From contig NZ_CP112881.1 in assembly GCF_026409565.1 (NCBI RefSeq), forward strand, positions 2,983,501 to 3,047,500: a stretch of DNA of 64,000 nucleotides. The letters run 5' to 3'. Below, piece after piece: positions 16,566 through 26,766 of the stretch. The position numbers and the translations under genes are program-made. Source of the stretch: Sneathiella aquimaris (GTDB taxonomy: Bacteria > Pseudomonadota > Alphaproteobacteria > Sneathiellales > Sneathiellaceae). The number at the start of each line of letters is the position of its first letter. Position 1 is the stretch's first letter. The notes under the pieces are model-generated. The model made no database searches. It was given only the letters and a program-made list of their open reading frames with translations, and was not told the origin of the DNA.

Positions 16566-18281
16566 GTGAACGGTTTAAACCAATTACTCCAAAGCCTCGG
16601 AACAGTGCGAATAGCGATACTTGCAGGTGTCGCTGTTGGTTTACTCGCATTGATAATGTTCATGGCAACCAGAATCAGCAGCACAAATTACGAATTATTA
16701 TATGGGAATTTGGAAGCTGAAGATTCAGGCGCGATTGTCAGTAAGCTTGAAGAATTGAATATTCCCTACGAATTAAGCAATAATGGCCGAAGCATTTTAA
16801 TTCCGTCGGATCAGGTTTCTCGTATTCGCCTGCAGATGGCACAGGATGGTGTTCCAAACGGTGGCTCGGTCGGATACGAGATCTTTGACAGTTCAGATAC
16901 CTTCGGCACGACTAACTTTGTCCAAAATGTTAATCTCATTCGCGCTTTGGAAGGCGAATTGAGCCGGACCATTCGTGCCATGAAAAATGTCTCTGCTGCA
17001 CGTGTACACCTGGTTTTGCCTAAAAGAGAAGTCTTTAGCCGCGAAAAACGCGAAGCATCCGCCTCAATCGCCCTAAAGCTAAAAGGTCGTTTGATGGAAG
17101 AACAGGTTACTGCCATCCAGTATCTGGTTGCAGCGGCTGTCCCAACGCTGAACACCAACCGAATTTCAATCGTTGATGATCGCGGAAATCTGCTGGCGCG
17201 TGGCGATGGCAAAGATACCCCCGGCAATGGTATGGGCAGTCAGACTGATTATTTACGCATTACCCATGAAAGCCGCTTGAAAGACCAGATTGAATCACTT
17301 CTTGAGCGGTCTCTTGGTAAAGGCAACGTGCGCGCTGAAGTAAGCGCCGTCATTAACTTTGATCAAAGAACAGTTCAGTCTGAAACCTATAACCCTGATG
17401 GACAGGTTGTTCGCTCGACACAGGTCGTCGAAGAAACCAGCTCTGCAAATGAAGGGGAAGGCGGAAATGATGGTACCGTAACGGTTGCCAACAATCTTCC
17501 AGAAGCAGACGCTGGAAATGGCGGCGGGACGACCAGCCAGAATTCAGCCAGCAGAACAGAAGAAACCGTCAATTACGAAATTTCCAAGACCGTAACGACC
17601 GAGGTTCGTGAAGCCGGCCTCATTCAGCGGCTTACCGTGGCTGTTTTGGTGAACGGGCGTGCCGTTGTCGATGCTGACGGCAATACGACTTATGAGCCAT
17701 TGGATAATGATGCGCTTGAACAGGTTTCCGCGTTGGTCAAATCCGCAATCGGGTTTAATGAAGAACGCGGTGACGTGGTGGAAGTGGTCAATATGCCCTT
17801 TGTGCAGATCCCAACCGAAGTTATTGAAGGCGACCCGGCGGAAGAAGAAATCTTCATGGGCTTGAACAAAAAAGACCTGTTCAAAATGGGGGAAATGGCT
17901 GTTCTCGCGATCGTCGCAGTCCTTGCATTGTTGCTGGTTGTTCGCCCTCTTCTAAATCGCGCCTTGAATATCGACAGTACAGCAGACCCCCTTATTGGCG
18001 CTGACGGTTCAATGGGAGCCCTAGCCGGTGCGCTTCCAGGTGGTGGAACCGCTGCCCTCCCGGGAGGTGGTGGCGTTGATGGCGGCAATGTGCTCACTGG
18101 ACCCGACGGCGAAGCTGGCCTGCAGTCGGAAACACTGACAGAGCTCGACGAAATGATCGACATGGCCAAGGTCGAAGGTCAGGTAAAAACATCAGCCCTT
18201 AAAAAGGTCGGTGAAATCATTGAAAAACACCCAGATGAAGCGGTCACGATTGTTCGTAGCTGGCTTTACCAAGACAATTAA
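16566..18281 (+). CDS. fliF: Flagellar M-ring protein FliF
   Basis: 571 aa from GTG at 16566, chosen because AGGTG stands just before it; a TTG at 16548 would add six residues. The first membrane helix is at about residues 14-36 ([20 protein letters not shown]). Ring-building motif region follows, with [20 protein letters not shown] and [20 protein letters not shown]. The second helix is at about 445-465 ([20 protein letters not shown]). The C-terminal tail [20 protein letters not shown], which binds FliG, is present. FliF forms the MS-ring base of the flagellum and houses export. It leads the long operon down to 28.6 kb. Confidence 0.96.
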   Translation: MNGLNQLLQSLGTVRIAILAGVAVGLLALIMFMATRISSTNYELLYGNLEAEDSGAIVSKLEELNIPYELSNNGRSILIPSDQVSRIRLQMAQDGVPNGGSVGYEIFDSSDTFGTTNFVQNVNLIRALEGELSRTIRAMKNVSAARVHLVLPKREVFSREKREASASIALKLKGRLMEEQVTAIQYLVAAAVPTLNTNRISIVDDRGNLLARGDGKDTPGNGMGSQTDYLRITHESRLKDQIESLLERSLGKGNVRAEVSAVINFDQRTVQSETYNPDGQVVRSTQVVEETSSANEGEGGNDGTVTVANNLPEADAGNGGGTTSQNSASRTEETVNYEISKTVTTEVREAGLIQRLTVAVLVNGRAVVDADGNTTYEPLDNDALEQVSALVKSAIGFNEERGDVVEVVNMPFVQIPTEVIEGDPAEEEIFMGLNKKDLFKMGEMAVLAIVAVLALLLVVRPLLNRALNIDSTADPLIGADGSMGALAGALPGGGTAALPGGGGVDGGNVLTGPDGEAGLQSETLTELDEMIDMAKVEGQVKTSALKKVGEIIEKHPDEAVTIVRSWLYQDN

Positions 18282-18295
18282 TTCAGGACAGAATT

Positions 18296-19309
18296 ATGGC
18301 TATCTCAGATATTAAACAACTTTCAGGTCCCGATAAAGCCGCCGTCCTCATGCTGGCGCTTGGTGAAGAGCATTCTGCAACCATCTGGAACCGTTTGGAC
18401 GACGAGGAAATCAAAGAAATTTCACAGGCAATGTCTTCATTAGGTACGGTTCCAGCTGAAGTTATGGAAGCCCTGTTTATGGAATTTGCGGGCAGCATCT
18501 CGTCAACCGGTAACCTGATCGGTAACTATGAAGCCACCGAGCGTCTTCTGCTTAAGTCGTTACCAAGTGACCAGGTCGAAGGCATCATGGAGGAAATCCG
18601 TGGACCAGCCGGCCGAACCATGTGGGACAAACTGGCGAATGTGAACGAAGCCGTCCTCGCCAACTATTTGAAAAACGAATATCCGCAAACTGTTGCTGTG
18701 GTCATGAGCAAAATTAATCCAGATCACGCGGCCAAGGTTCTCGCAACACTGCCCGAGGACTTTTCGTTGGAAGTGGTCAACCGGATGCTTCAGATGGAGT
18801 CTGTACAAAAAGAGGTTCTTGATAAAATTGAAGACACCTTACGCAGTGAATTCATGAGCAACCTTGCGAAGACCAGCAAAGCCGACAGCCATGAGATGAT
18901 GGCCGATATTTTTAATAACTTTGACCGAAACACGGAAGGCCGCTTCATTGCCGCCCTGGAAGAGAGAAACAGAGATAGCGCCGAAAAAATCAAGGCGCTG
19001 ATGTTCACCTTCGAGGATCTGTTGAAACTGGATCCTGCTGGTGTTCAAACACTGCTTAGAAATGCCGATAAAGACCGTCTTGGCATTTGCCTGAAAGGTG
19101 CCTCTGATGCAGTAAGGGATCTATTTTTTACCAATATGTCTGAACGCGCGGCAAAAATCCTGCGCGAAGATATGGAAGCCATGGGCCCTGTTCGCCTGAA
19201 AGACGTAGATGAAGCACAGATGGAAATTGTCTCTGTCGCAAAGGATTTGGCAGATAAAGGTGAAATCATGCTTGCCGATAGTGGCGGTGATGATGAGCTG
19301 GTTTATTAA
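18296..19309 (+). CDS. fliG: Flagellar motor switch protein FliG
   Basis: 337 aa, normal length. Core segments [40 protein letters not shown] and the torque helix region [20 protein letters not shown] are all present. The EHPQ-like motif reads EYPQ here. FliG joins the MS-ring to the C-ring and contacts the stator. A 14-bp gap separates it from fliF, with AGGACAG as ribosome binding site. fliM is not in this window although fliN is. Confidence 0.97.
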   Translation: MAISDIKQLSGPDKAAVLMLALGEEHSATIWNRLDDEEIKEISQAMSSLGTVPAEVMEALFMEFAGSISSTGNLIGNYEATERLLLKSLPSDQVEGIMEEIRGPAGRTMWDKLANVNEAVLANYLKNEYPQTVAVVMSKINPDHAAKVLATLPEDFSLEVVNRMLQMESVQKEVLDKIEDTLRSEFMSNLAKTSKADSHEMMADIFNNFDRNTEGRFIAALEERNRDSAEKIKALMFTFEDLLKLDPAGVQTLLRNADKDRLGICLKGASDAVRDLFFTNMSERAAKILREDMEAMGPVRLKDVDEAQMEIVSVAKDLADKGEIMLADSGGDDELVY

Positions 19310-19321
19310 GGTCATTAGTTT

Positions 19322-19963
19322 ATGAGTAGCAACTCCAAATTTCTGTTCGATACTGAGTTCGGGACGGCTTCAATTCCTTCGAAGAAGACGGAAACGGAAC
19401 CGGAAGCGCCGCCCTTATTGTACACCGAAGAAGATAAACAGGCATTGTGCCTGGAAGCACAGCAAGCCGGATTTGCCGAAGGTCAGGCTCAGGCCTTGAA
19501 CGGTGTTGAGGCCGCGATTACGCAAGTGCTGGAGAATATGAACCAGCAGTTGCAGCAATTAAGCCAACAGCATACTGGACAGCTGGAAAATATGAGATGC
19601 GAAGCCGCAAGCATGGCCTATGCCATCGCTGACAAGCTAGCACCGGCCTTGATCAGTCTTCATCCTGAAAAAGAAGTAATGAAGATGATCGAAAACTGTT
19701 TGATCGATTTACACGACGAGCCGCGGATCGTTGTCCGCGCCAGTGAGCCTGTTTGTAATGCCCTATCCGAAAGAGTAGAGACACTCACTCAGGCAACCGG
19801 GTTTCAAGGCAACGTTATTTTGCTTCCCGATGATACCAAACAAAATGCGGATTGCCGTGTTGAATGGGCCGACGGCGGCGTGGAAAAGAACCTGGACGAC
19901 ACCCGGGAAAAAATCAGTGAAATTGTTGACCGGTTTGTTCGGTCTGGCGGCAACACCAATTAG
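19322..19963 (+). CDS. fliH: Flagellar assembly protein FliH-like
   Basis: 213 aa. After a short disordered N-terminus (about residues 1-40) come a glutamine-rich coiled coil (VLENMNQQLQQLSQQ) and a C-terminal FliH/V-ATPase E-like domain (MAYAIADKLAPALISLHPEK). FliH escorts the ATPase FliI to the export gate. Position directly after fliG supports the call, since sequence conservation in this family is low. The start is at 19322, preceded by AAGG. Opposite-strand frames are shadows. Confidence 0.82.
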   Translation: MSSNSKFLFDTEFGTASIPSKKTETEPEAPPLLYTEEDKQALCLEAQQAGFAEGQAQALNGVEAAITQVLENMNQQLQQLSQQHTGQLENMRCEAASMAYAIADKLAPALISLHPEKEVMKMIENCLIDLHDEPRIVVRASEPVCNALSERVETLTQATGFQGNVILLPDDTKQNADCRVEWADGGVEKNLDDTREKISEIVDRFVRSGGNTN

Positions 19964-20006
19964 AAAATTCACCAATATTCGACTTGGTGCTTAAAGGAGA
20001 AGAACT

Positions 20007-20402
20007 GTGGCAGATAATGAAGATCTAGAATTGGACGAGCTCACAGCGGAGAACGCTGGTGACACCACAAATATGGATCCAGACGCTGAAGGCGGTGAAA
20101 ACGCTGACACGTCCAATATGGACATGCCATCAGATGATTCAGAAATTTCAAGGACAGCCGCCGATCTGGAAGCCGTGTTCGATATCCCCGTTCATGTATC
20201 GGCCGTTCTGGGCAAATCACGCATGCAGGTCAGTCAGCTTTTAAAGCTTGGCCGTGGCGCGGTAGTAGAGCTAGACCGCAAAGTCGGTGAAGCGATTGAT
20301 ATATACGTTAATAATAGATTGGTTGCCCGTGGTGAGGTTGTTGTGGTTGAGGATCGCCTTGGTGTCACGATGACCGAAATCATCAAATCGGACCGCCGAT
20401 AG
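20007..20402 (+). CDS. fliN: Flagellar motor switch protein FliN
   Basis: 131 aa from GTG at 20007, with AGGAG 8 nt upstream. The first 50 residues are acidic and disordered. The SpoA domain covers about residues 55-130 (FDIPVHVSAVLGKSRMQVSQ, GRGAVVELDRKVGEAIDIYV, RGEVVVVEDRLGVTMTEII). FliN makes the lower C-ring and helps docking of the FliH-FliI export complex. It follows fliH by 43 bp. Confidence 0.96.
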   Translation: MADNEDLELDELTAENAGDTTNMDPDAEGGENADTSNMDMPSDDSEISRTAADLEAVFDIPVHVSAVLGKSRMQVSQLLKLGRGAVVELDRKVGEAIDIYVNNRLVARGEVVVVEDRLGVTMTEIIKSDRR

Positions 20403-20415
20403 GAAAATAACAAAA

Positions 20416-21189
20416 ATGAATCTTGATTTCGCAACACTCTTTGGACTTTTTGGCGGCTTCGCTGTTGTTACAGCGGCTGTTATTGTCGGGGGCTCTATGA
20501 CAGCCTTCTACAATCTGCCCTCTGTCCTCATCGTTATCGGGGGAACCTTTCTGGTTACGATGATGAGTTTTTCAATTCTGGAAGTTCTGAGATCGCAAAA
20601 ACTGATTTTCAGAACTCTTCTGACTGCAAACCGAAAAGCAAATGACATTGCGGTCAATATGCTTGAGCTTGCTGAGCAGTGCCGGGGCAAAGGCGTCCTG
20701 CACCTGCAAAACCATTTGCAGTCTGTGAGCACGGAAAGCTTTCAGCATAAAGCCCTTCAACTGGTCGTCGACGGATTGCCTGCAGAAGAAGTAAACCGTA
20801 TCCTGATGAACGATTTAAACGGCATGATGGCCAGGCACTCGTCGTCTGCGGGGATCCTGCACAGAGCCGCAGAAGTGGCGCCTGCAATGGGATTGATCGG
20901 CACATTGGTCGGCCTGGTTCAAATGTTGAGCAATCTGAACGACCCGTCGGCGATTGGCCCGGCGATGGCTGTTGCGCTATTAACGACATTCTACGGGGCT
21001 GTGTTGGCAAATATGTTTTTCAGCCCACTCGCCACCAAGCTGGAGCGGAATTCCGCTGAAGAAGTTCTAATGAACCGTATCTATATCGCTGGGGCGACGT
21101 CTATTGGACGTCAAGAAAACCCACGCCGCCTCGAAATGGTACTTAACACATTGCTGCCGCCTGAAGAACGCGTGCAGTTTTATAAATAA
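20416..21189 (+). CDS. motA: MotA/PomA-type flagellar stator protein
   Basis: 257 aa, the length of PomA/MotP-type stators. Four hydrophobic segments are seen (VVTAAVIVGGSMTAFYNLPS, VLIVIGGTFLVTMMSFSIL, APAMGLIGTLVGLVQMLSNL, IGPAMAVALLTTFYGAVLAN). The PomA/MotA-characteristic cytoplasmic loop with RSQKLIF lies between helices 2 and 3. It would form the ion channel with MotB, but no motB is adjacent or anywhere in the window. It is between fliN and flbD in one operon. Proton or sodium use cannot be decided here. Confidence 0.9.
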   Translation: MNLDFATLFGLFGGFAVVTAAVIVGGSMTAFYNLPSVLIVIGGTFLVTMMSFSILEVLRSQKLIFRTLLTANRKANDIAVNMLELAEQCRGKGVLHLQNHLQSVSTESFQHKALQLVVDGLPAEEVNRILMNDLNGMMARHSSSAGILHRAAEVAPAMGLIGTLVGLVQMLSNLNDPSAIGPAMAVALLTTFYGAVLANMFFSPLATKLERNSAEEVLMNRIYIAGATSIGRQENPRRLEMVLNTLLPPEERVQFYK

Positions 21190-21208
21190 GTTGTAGGAGA
21201 GTAAGCAG

Positions 21209-22597
21209 ATGCGTTTGCTTATAATTGGATCACTAAACGGTCAAATCGGTGCTGCTAGTCAGATTGCAATGTCACGCGGGGCAAAGGTAAGCCAGGTGGA
21301 CGATATTGAAATGGCATTATCATCCCTGCGTTCTGGTAAAGGGGCCGATATGGCAATGATTGACGTCAATCTTGCGATCAGTCATCTTGTCGAAAGCCTG
21401 ATCAATGAGCGGATCAATCTTCCTATCATTGCCTGCGGGGTCAATACAGAAGCCACTGCAGCCGCCAATGCAATTCGGGCCGGCGCAAAAGAGTTTCTTC
21501 CCCTGCCCCCAGATCCAGAACTGATTGCCGCCGTCCTTGAAGCCGTCGCGGAAGAAAGTTCTCAGCTTGTCTTCAGTGACCCGGCAATGGCCGAAGTTGT
21601 CAAGTTAGCCGATCAAATTGCCCCGTCAGCGGCTTCCGTTCTCATCAATGGAGAAACCGGAACCGGTAAAGAGGTTATGGCGAGCTACCTGCATTCGAAA
21701 AGCAACCGCGCGGACAAACCTTTTGTCTGTGTGAACTGTGCTGCTATTCCAGAGAACCTGCTTGAGTCAGAATTATTTGGCCATGAAAAAGGGGCTTTTA
21801 CCGGCGCGATCGCTCGGCGCATTGGTAAATTTGAAGAGGCCAATGGCGGCACGCTTCTTCTCGATGAGATCAGCGAAATGGACATTTCGCTCCAGGCCAA
21901 ATTGCTACGGGCTATTCAGGAACGCGTGATTGATCGTGTCGGCGGCACTAAGCCGGTCCCTGTTGATATTCGCATTCTCGCAACGTCAAACCGCAATCTG
22001 GCGGAAGCCGTGCAGGAAAAAACGTTCCGCGAAGATCTTTTGTTCCGCCTTAATGTGGTGACCCTTAAAATTCCACCGTTGCGCCAACGGCCTTCTGATG
22101 TCGTAACGCTGTCCAAACATTTCGTGAAAAAATATTCCGAAATGAACGGTATTGAATTACGGGAAATAAGTGACGCCGCTATGGCCAAACTGAAAAAGAA
22201 TCCGTGGCAGGGCAATGTCCGGGAGCTGGAAAACAGCATTCACCGCGCCGTTCTATTGGCAACCGGTCCGGATATCGGCCCGGAAGCAATCTTAATGCCT
22301 GACGGCAGTGACATCCCCTCTTCTGCGATGAGCAGCACTCCTTCCGTCACCTCGGCGAGCGGATCTGCTGGCTCTCCTGAGGGTCAGGGCTCTGAGGCAG
22401 CGCTGGTCGGCCGAACCGTCGCGGATGTGGAAAAGGACTTAATTCTGAATACACTCGAGCATTGCCTTGGAAACCGGACACATGCGGCTAATATTCTTGG
22501 CATCTCCATTCGGACGTTGCGCAATAAATTGAAATTGTATTCCGGTGAAGGAACCCCTGTTCCTCAAGCGGGAACTGCCCAGCGGGCACTCTATTAA
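21209..22597 (+). CDS. flbD: Sigma54-dependent flagellar activator FlbD
   Basis: 462 aa. A receiver-like N-terminal domain (residues 1-115) keeps an Asp at about 52 (MAMIDVN) but lacks the paired acidic residues at the usual positions near residue 10 (LLIIGSLNGQ). The AAA+ part has Walker A GETGTGKE (about 148-155) and GAFTGA (195-200), which contacts sigma54. The C-terminal Fis-type helix-turn-helix is LGNRTHAANILGISIRTLRN. In Caulobacter FlbD activates late sigma54 flagellar genes under control of FliX rather than a kinase. The likely targets here are the two promoters at 11817 and 12048. Confidence 0.95.
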   Translation: MRLLIIGSLNGQIGAASQIAMSRGAKVSQVDDIEMALSSLRSGKGADMAMIDVNLAISHLVESLINERINLPIIACGVNTEATAAANAIRAGAKEFLPLPPDPELIAAVLEAVAEESSQLVFSDPAMAEVVKLADQIAPSAASVLINGETGTGKEVMASYLHSKSNRADKPFVCVNCAAIPENLLESELFGHEKGAFTGAIARRIGKFEEANGGTLLLDEISEMDISLQAKLLRAIQERVIDRVGGTKPVPVDIRILATSNRNLAEAVQEKTFREDLLFRLNVVTLKIPPLRQRPSDVVTLSKHFVKKYSEMNGIELREISDAAMAKLKKNPWQGNVRELENSIHRAVLLATGPDIGPEAILMPDGSDIPSSAMSSTPSVTSASGSAGSPEGQGSEAALVGRTVADVEKDLILNTLEHCLGNRTHAANILGISIRTLRNKLKLYSGEGTPVPQAGTAQRALY

Positions 22598-22636
22598 ACT
22601 CTGACCTTCGGTTGGAAACAGAAAGTCCTGATGTAA

Positions 22637-24748
22637 ATGAGTGATAGCCAACAACAGCCTGCTGGAGACCAAAAGGGGTTATCTTTTGGAAAACTGGCGA
22701 GGATTATGGGACAGGGCGATATTGGCCTGGCCCTCGGTGTGGTCGGGATCCTTGTGGTTCTTATTCTGCCGATGCCAAGCTGGCTTCTGGACTTCAGCCT
22801 GGCGATCTCCATCACCTTCTCGGTCATCATTTTGATGACCTGCCTGTTTATCAGCAAGCCCTTGGATTTTTCGTCTTTTCCAACGGTTTTGTTGATTGCG
22901 ACCATGCTTCGCCTATCGCTTAACCTTGCATCAACACGATTGATTTTATCCGAAGGCCATACAGGTCCCGGGGCTGCTGGTAGTGTTATTGAAGCCTTTG
23001 GTGACTTTGTCATGGGCGGTAATTTCGTAATTGGTATTATCGTCTTTGCCATTCTGGTGATTGTAAATTTTGTCGTTATTACAAAGGGTTCAGGCCGTAT
23101 CGCCGAAGTCGCAGCACGGTTTTCTCTGGACGCAATGCCCGGTAAACAAATGGCGATCGACGCCGATTTGTCTGCAGGGATGATTGATGAAAATACTGCT
23201 CGGGCCAGACGGAAAGAACTGGAAGATGAGAGTGCCTTTTTCGGATCGATGGATGGTGCTTCAAAATTTGTTCGTGGTGACGCCATTGCGGGCCTGCTGA
23301 TTACATTCATCAACATAATTGGCGGCATCATTGTCGGCGTTGCACAGCAGGGAATTACTTTCTCTCAAGCAGCAGAAAGTTATACTCTTCTTACCGTTGG
23401 CGATGGTCTGGTCAGTCAGATTCCAGCACTTATCGTGTCTGTTGCCGCAGGTATGCTTGTATCCCGCGGGGGTGTTGTCGGAACGGCAGACAAGGCGCTT
23501 ATCGGGCAGCTTGGCGGCTATCCACGGGCACTTGGTGTCAGTTCATTTTTATTGATTTCCCTTGCCCTGTTACCCGGCATCCCGATGCTTCCCTTCCTTC
23601 TGCTGGCCGCAGGAACTGGCTACGCCGCCTTCGTGATGTCCAGACAACGAGAACAGGTTGCAGAGGATGAACAGCAGCAACTTCTGGAAGAACAGAAGGA
23701 GGCCGTGCCTGCAGAAGAGCCGATCTCAACGGCATTGGCCATTGACGACTTGAGGCTAGAGCTCGGTTATGGCCTCCTAACACTCATCAATGACAATGAA
23801 GGATATCGCCTGACCGACCAGATCAAGGCTCTTCGTCGGCAGATCGCAAGCGATATGGGATTTGTGATGCCCAGTGTCCGCATTCTGGATAACATGCAGT
23901 TGCCAGCCAATAACTATGTCATTCGCGTGAAAGAACTGGAGGCCGGTGAAGGCAACGTCCGCCCGAACCACCTGTTGGTTATGGACCCACAAGGTCTTCC
24001 AATCGACCTGCCGGGTGAAGAGACAACGGAACCAACTTTTGGCCTTCCTGCCGTCTGGGTGGACGAAGGACAACGCGAAGAAGCCTCCTTCCGTGGCTAC
24101 ACCGTCGTTGACCCGGCGACCGTCATCACCACTCACCTGACCGAGCTTATGAAAGACCATATGCCTGATCTGCTCTCTTATGCGGAAACGCAGAAGTTGA
24201 TGGATGAACTTCCAAAAGCACATCAGAAACTGGTGGCCGACATGATCCCGACAATGATTTCTGTAAGCGGGGTTCAGCGTGTTCTTCAGAACCTTTTGAC
24301 GGAGCGCATCTCTGTACGGGATCTGGCGACCATTCTTGAAGGAATTTCAGAAGCCTGTGGGTACACTCAGAATATCAATATGATTACTGAACATGTACGC
24401 GCACGCTTGGCCCGCCAGATTTCTGCGACAAATACTGCGATGGATGGTTTTATTCCGCTTGTCACCCTGTCCCCGCAATGGGAACAGAATTTTGCAGAAA
24501 GCCTTGTTGGACAAGGTGAAGAAAAACAATTGTCCATGGCCCCTAGCCTATTGCAGGAATTCATTGGCAATGTACGCGAAATTTTTGATACCCTTGCCCA
24601 GCAGGGGCACAATCCAGTTCTTCTGACAAGCCCGGGAATTCGCCCTTATGTTCGCTCGATCGTTGAAAGGTTCAGGCCGTCAACTGTGGTCATGTCGCAG
24701 AACGAAATTCACCCAAAAGCAAAACTTAAAACACTTTCGCAAGTCTAG
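22637..24748 (+). CDS. flhA: Flagellar export gate protein FlhA
   Basis: 703 aa, usual length. Eight hydrophobic helices fill about residues 20-325 with the FHIPEP-family core (DFSSFPTVLLIATMLRLSLN, ASTRLILSEGHTG, GSGRIAEVAARFSLDAMPGK, QMAIDADLSAGMID). The C-terminal cytosolic domain follows to the end, with the conserved PALWVDE-like PAVWVDEGQ. FlhA is the export platform that uses the proton gradient and accepts chaperone-bound substrates. Ribosome binding site is weak. It sits between flbD and flhF. Confidence 0.97.
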   Translation: MSDSQQQPAGDQKGLSFGKLARIMGQGDIGLALGVVGILVVLILPMPSWLLDFSLAISITFSVIILMTCLFISKPLDFSSFPTVLLIATMLRLSLNLASTRLILSEGHTGPGAAGSVIEAFGDFVMGGNFVIGIIVFAILVIVNFVVITKGSGRIAEVAARFSLDAMPGKQMAIDADLSAGMIDENTARARRKELEDESAFFGSMDGASKFVRGDAIAGLLITFINIIGGIIVGVAQQGITFSQAAESYTLLTVGDGLVSQIPALIVSVAAGMLVSRGGVVGTADKALIGQLGGYPRALGVSSFLLISLALLPGIPMLPFLLLAAGTGYAAFVMSRQREQVAEDEQQQLLEEQKEAVPAEEPISTALAIDDLRLELGYGLLTLINDNEGYRLTDQIKALRRQIASDMGFVMPSVRILDNMQLPANNYVIRVKELEAGEGNVRPNHLLVMDPQGLPIDLPGEETTEPTFGLPAVWVDEGQREEASFRGYTVVDPATVITTHLTELMKDHMPDLLSYAETQKLMDELPKAHQKLVADMIPTMISVSGVQRVLQNLLTERISVRDLATILEGISEACGYTQNINMITEHVRARLARQISATNTAMDGFIPLVTLSPQWEQNFAESLVGQGEEKQLSMAPSLLQEFIGNVREIFDTLAQQGHNPVLLTSPGIRPYVRSIVERFRPSTVVMSQNEIHPKAKLKTLSQV

Positions 24749-24760
24749 GGAAACTAAAGG

Positions 24761-25945
24761 ATGCGTATAAAATCCTTCACTGGACCAACGGTTACAGACG
24801 CCATGAATAAGGTTCGCCTTTCTCTGGGTGATGAAGCCATCATTCTGGCGACTCAGGATCTGCCTACCGGAGAAATTCAGGTAACGGCGGCGATTGAACA
24901 ACCGGATCCGACACCGCAAAAAATAAAACTGGAAGATAATTGGGCTTCCGGTTGGGATAGCGACTGGAAATTGGAAGCGGATCAACAAAAGCCAAAGAAA
25001 GCGGCGGCAACGAAAGTAGCCTCTAGGCCAATTGATCCAACACCTGAGCCGAAGCCCTTTGTTACGGCGAAGCAAACCAAGACTGTCCAAAAATCGCGCG
25101 ACGTGGCGCCAAAAGCGGCCCCTGAAAAGCCTAAGGCCGAGGCCGTCACGCCCGACATGGAAATGCTGGTTCGCGCAATGGCATATCACGGCATTCCAAC
25201 GCTGCTTGCAGAACGCATTTGCAGAACAGCCCTGTCGGTTGAAACCGATGATCTGGCATTGGCGCTGGCTGCCTCACTGGATCGCCATTTTAAATACTCA
25301 CCGCGATTTTCTGCCCGCAAAGCACCCTTGATGTTAATCGGGCCTCCCGGGGTTGGTAAAACGATGACAATTGCAAAAATGGCAGCGTCCGCGAAAATGG
25401 AAAACCGGGATGTCAATGTTATTACAACGGACATGAGCCGTGCTGGTGCCGTCGACCAACTGAAATCGTTCACCGATATTCTGGGTTTGCATCTGCACGT
25501 GGTTGAAAATGCTGAAGCCCTTCATAAACTAATGCAGAACAGGAAGTTTAAGGACGGCACCCACACCCTTATCGATACGGGCGGCATTAATCCATATGAT
25601 GAAGAAGAGGTTGGAGACCTGACCGCCAAAATCATCGCAGCACAGGGTGAAGCCGTCGCTGTGCTGGCGGCTGGAACCGACAGCTCCGAAATGAGTGACA
25701 TGGCAAATCGCTTTGCTTCAATTGGCGCGAAACGCCTTATCGCAACACGGTTAGATACAACCCGCCGGTATGGTGGATTATTTACCGCCGCAGATACCGC
25801 AAATTTAAGCTTTTCCTACGCGAGTGTGTCCCCAGCAGTTGCGACAGGATTACATGCAATTACCCCCGTCAACCTGGCACGACTGATCCTCAGAGATCCG
25901 ACCCAATCTGACATCAGTAACGAATTTAGCAAGGCAACAAAATGA
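24761..25945 (+). CDS. flhF: Flagellar biosynthesis GTPase FlhF-like
   Basis: 394 aa SRP-type GTPase that places flagella at the pole. The N-terminus MRIKSFTGPTVTDAMNKVR is the FlhF signature, and a charged, disordered linker spans about residues 50-130. The G-domain has P-loop LIGPPGVGKTMTIAKMAA, TTDMSRAGAVDQLK, and TRLDTTRRYGG. The third motif reads LIDTGGINPYD, where FlhF normally has DTAG. Its stop overlaps the next start by 4 bp (ATGA), so flhF and flhG are coupled. Confidence 0.93.
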   Translation: MRIKSFTGPTVTDAMNKVRLSLGDEAIILATQDLPTGEIQVTAAIEQPDPTPQKIKLEDNWASGWDSDWKLEADQQKPKKAAATKVASRPIDPTPEPKPFVTAKQTKTVQKSRDVAPKAAPEKPKAEAVTPDMEMLVRAMAYHGIPTLLAERICRTALSVETDDLALALAASLDRHFKYSPRFSARKAPLMLIGPPGVGKTMTIAKMAASAKMENRDVNVITTDMSRAGAVDQLKSFTDILGLHLHVVENAEALHKLMQNRKFKDGTHTLIDTGGINPYDEEEVGDLTAKIIAAQGEAVAVLAAGTDSSEMSDMANRFASIGAKRLIATRLDTTRRYGGLFTAADTANLSFSYASVSPAVATGLHAITPVNLARLILRDPTQSDISNEFSKATK

Positions 25946-26751
25946 CAGAACTAGAAAGCCCAATGACACAACGCCCTGATGCGCATCCTGCGACACAGGG
26001 AACCGGGAAAAATCTAATCACCGTTGCTTCCGGTAAAGGGGGCGTCGGTAAAACAATCCTGTCCACCAGCCTTGCACATGCGCTGGCAAATGCCGGTAAA
26101 AAAGTATTGTTATTCGACGGTGATGTTGGCCTCGCTAATGTGGATATCCAACTGGGACTCATGCCGGAATTTGATCTGGCGTCGGTGATTGCCGGGGACA
26201 AGAAATTATCTGAAGTGGCCTTTCATTATGAGGAAGGTAATTTCGACATTATTGCAGGACGGTCTGGTTCGGGGTCGCTGGGTACTCTCGATAGTGAGCA
26301 TCTTAGCGCTATCCATCAGGAACTCATTCGCTTGGGAAGTGTCTACGATTTTATTATTCTTGATCTTGGTGCTGGTATTGATGAAGCGGTTCGCACATTA
26401 GCATCGGCCTCCGGACCAAAGCTGGTCGTCACAAATGGAGAACCGACCTCTCTTACAGATGCTTATGCCTTCATCAAAGTGACTCATCAGCAACAAAACG
26501 GTTCTGATACCAGAATTCTAGTAAATATGGTAAAGTCAAAGAATGACGGGCAAAAAGTCTATGATAAACTACTTACCGCCTGCCGCAATTTTCTGAAATT
26601 GGACCCACCGCTTGCCGGTATTGTTCAACAGGATGATAGGGTTGCAGGTGCTATTCGGTCGCAGGCCGCATTATTAAGTCGTTATCCGACAAGCCCGGCA
26701 GCAGCTGATATCGAAGCCATAGCGGCTTCGTTAATCCGGAGTTCTGTTTAA
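25942..26751 (+). CDS. flhG: MinD/ParA-like flagellar number regulator FlhG
   Basis: 269 aa. Deviant Walker A with two lysines reads ASGKGGVGKTILSTSLAHAL. DGDVGLANVDIQLG is the MinD-type loop, and DFIILDLGAGIDEAVR is Walker B. FlhG (FleN) limits flagellar number by acting on FlhF and in some species on master regulators. The C-terminal amphipathic helix (AAADIEAIAASLIRS) would touch the membrane. Overlap with flhF by ATGA and close spacing to the next gene fix it in the operon. Confidence 0.95.
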   Translation: MTELESPMTQRPDAHPATQGTGKNLITVASGKGGVGKTILSTSLAHALANAGKKVLLFDGDVGLANVDIQLGLMPEFDLASVIAGDKKLSEVAFHYEEGNFDIIAGRSGSGSLGTLDSEHLSAIHQELIRLGSVYDFIILDLGAGIDEAVRTLASASGPKLVVTNGEPTSLTDAYAFIKVTHQQQNGSDTRILVNMVKSKNDGQKVYDKLLTACRNFLKLDPPLAGIVQQDDRVAGAIRSQAALLSRYPTSPAAADIEAIAASLIRSSV

Positions 26752-26766
26752 TGACAGAAAGGCACT

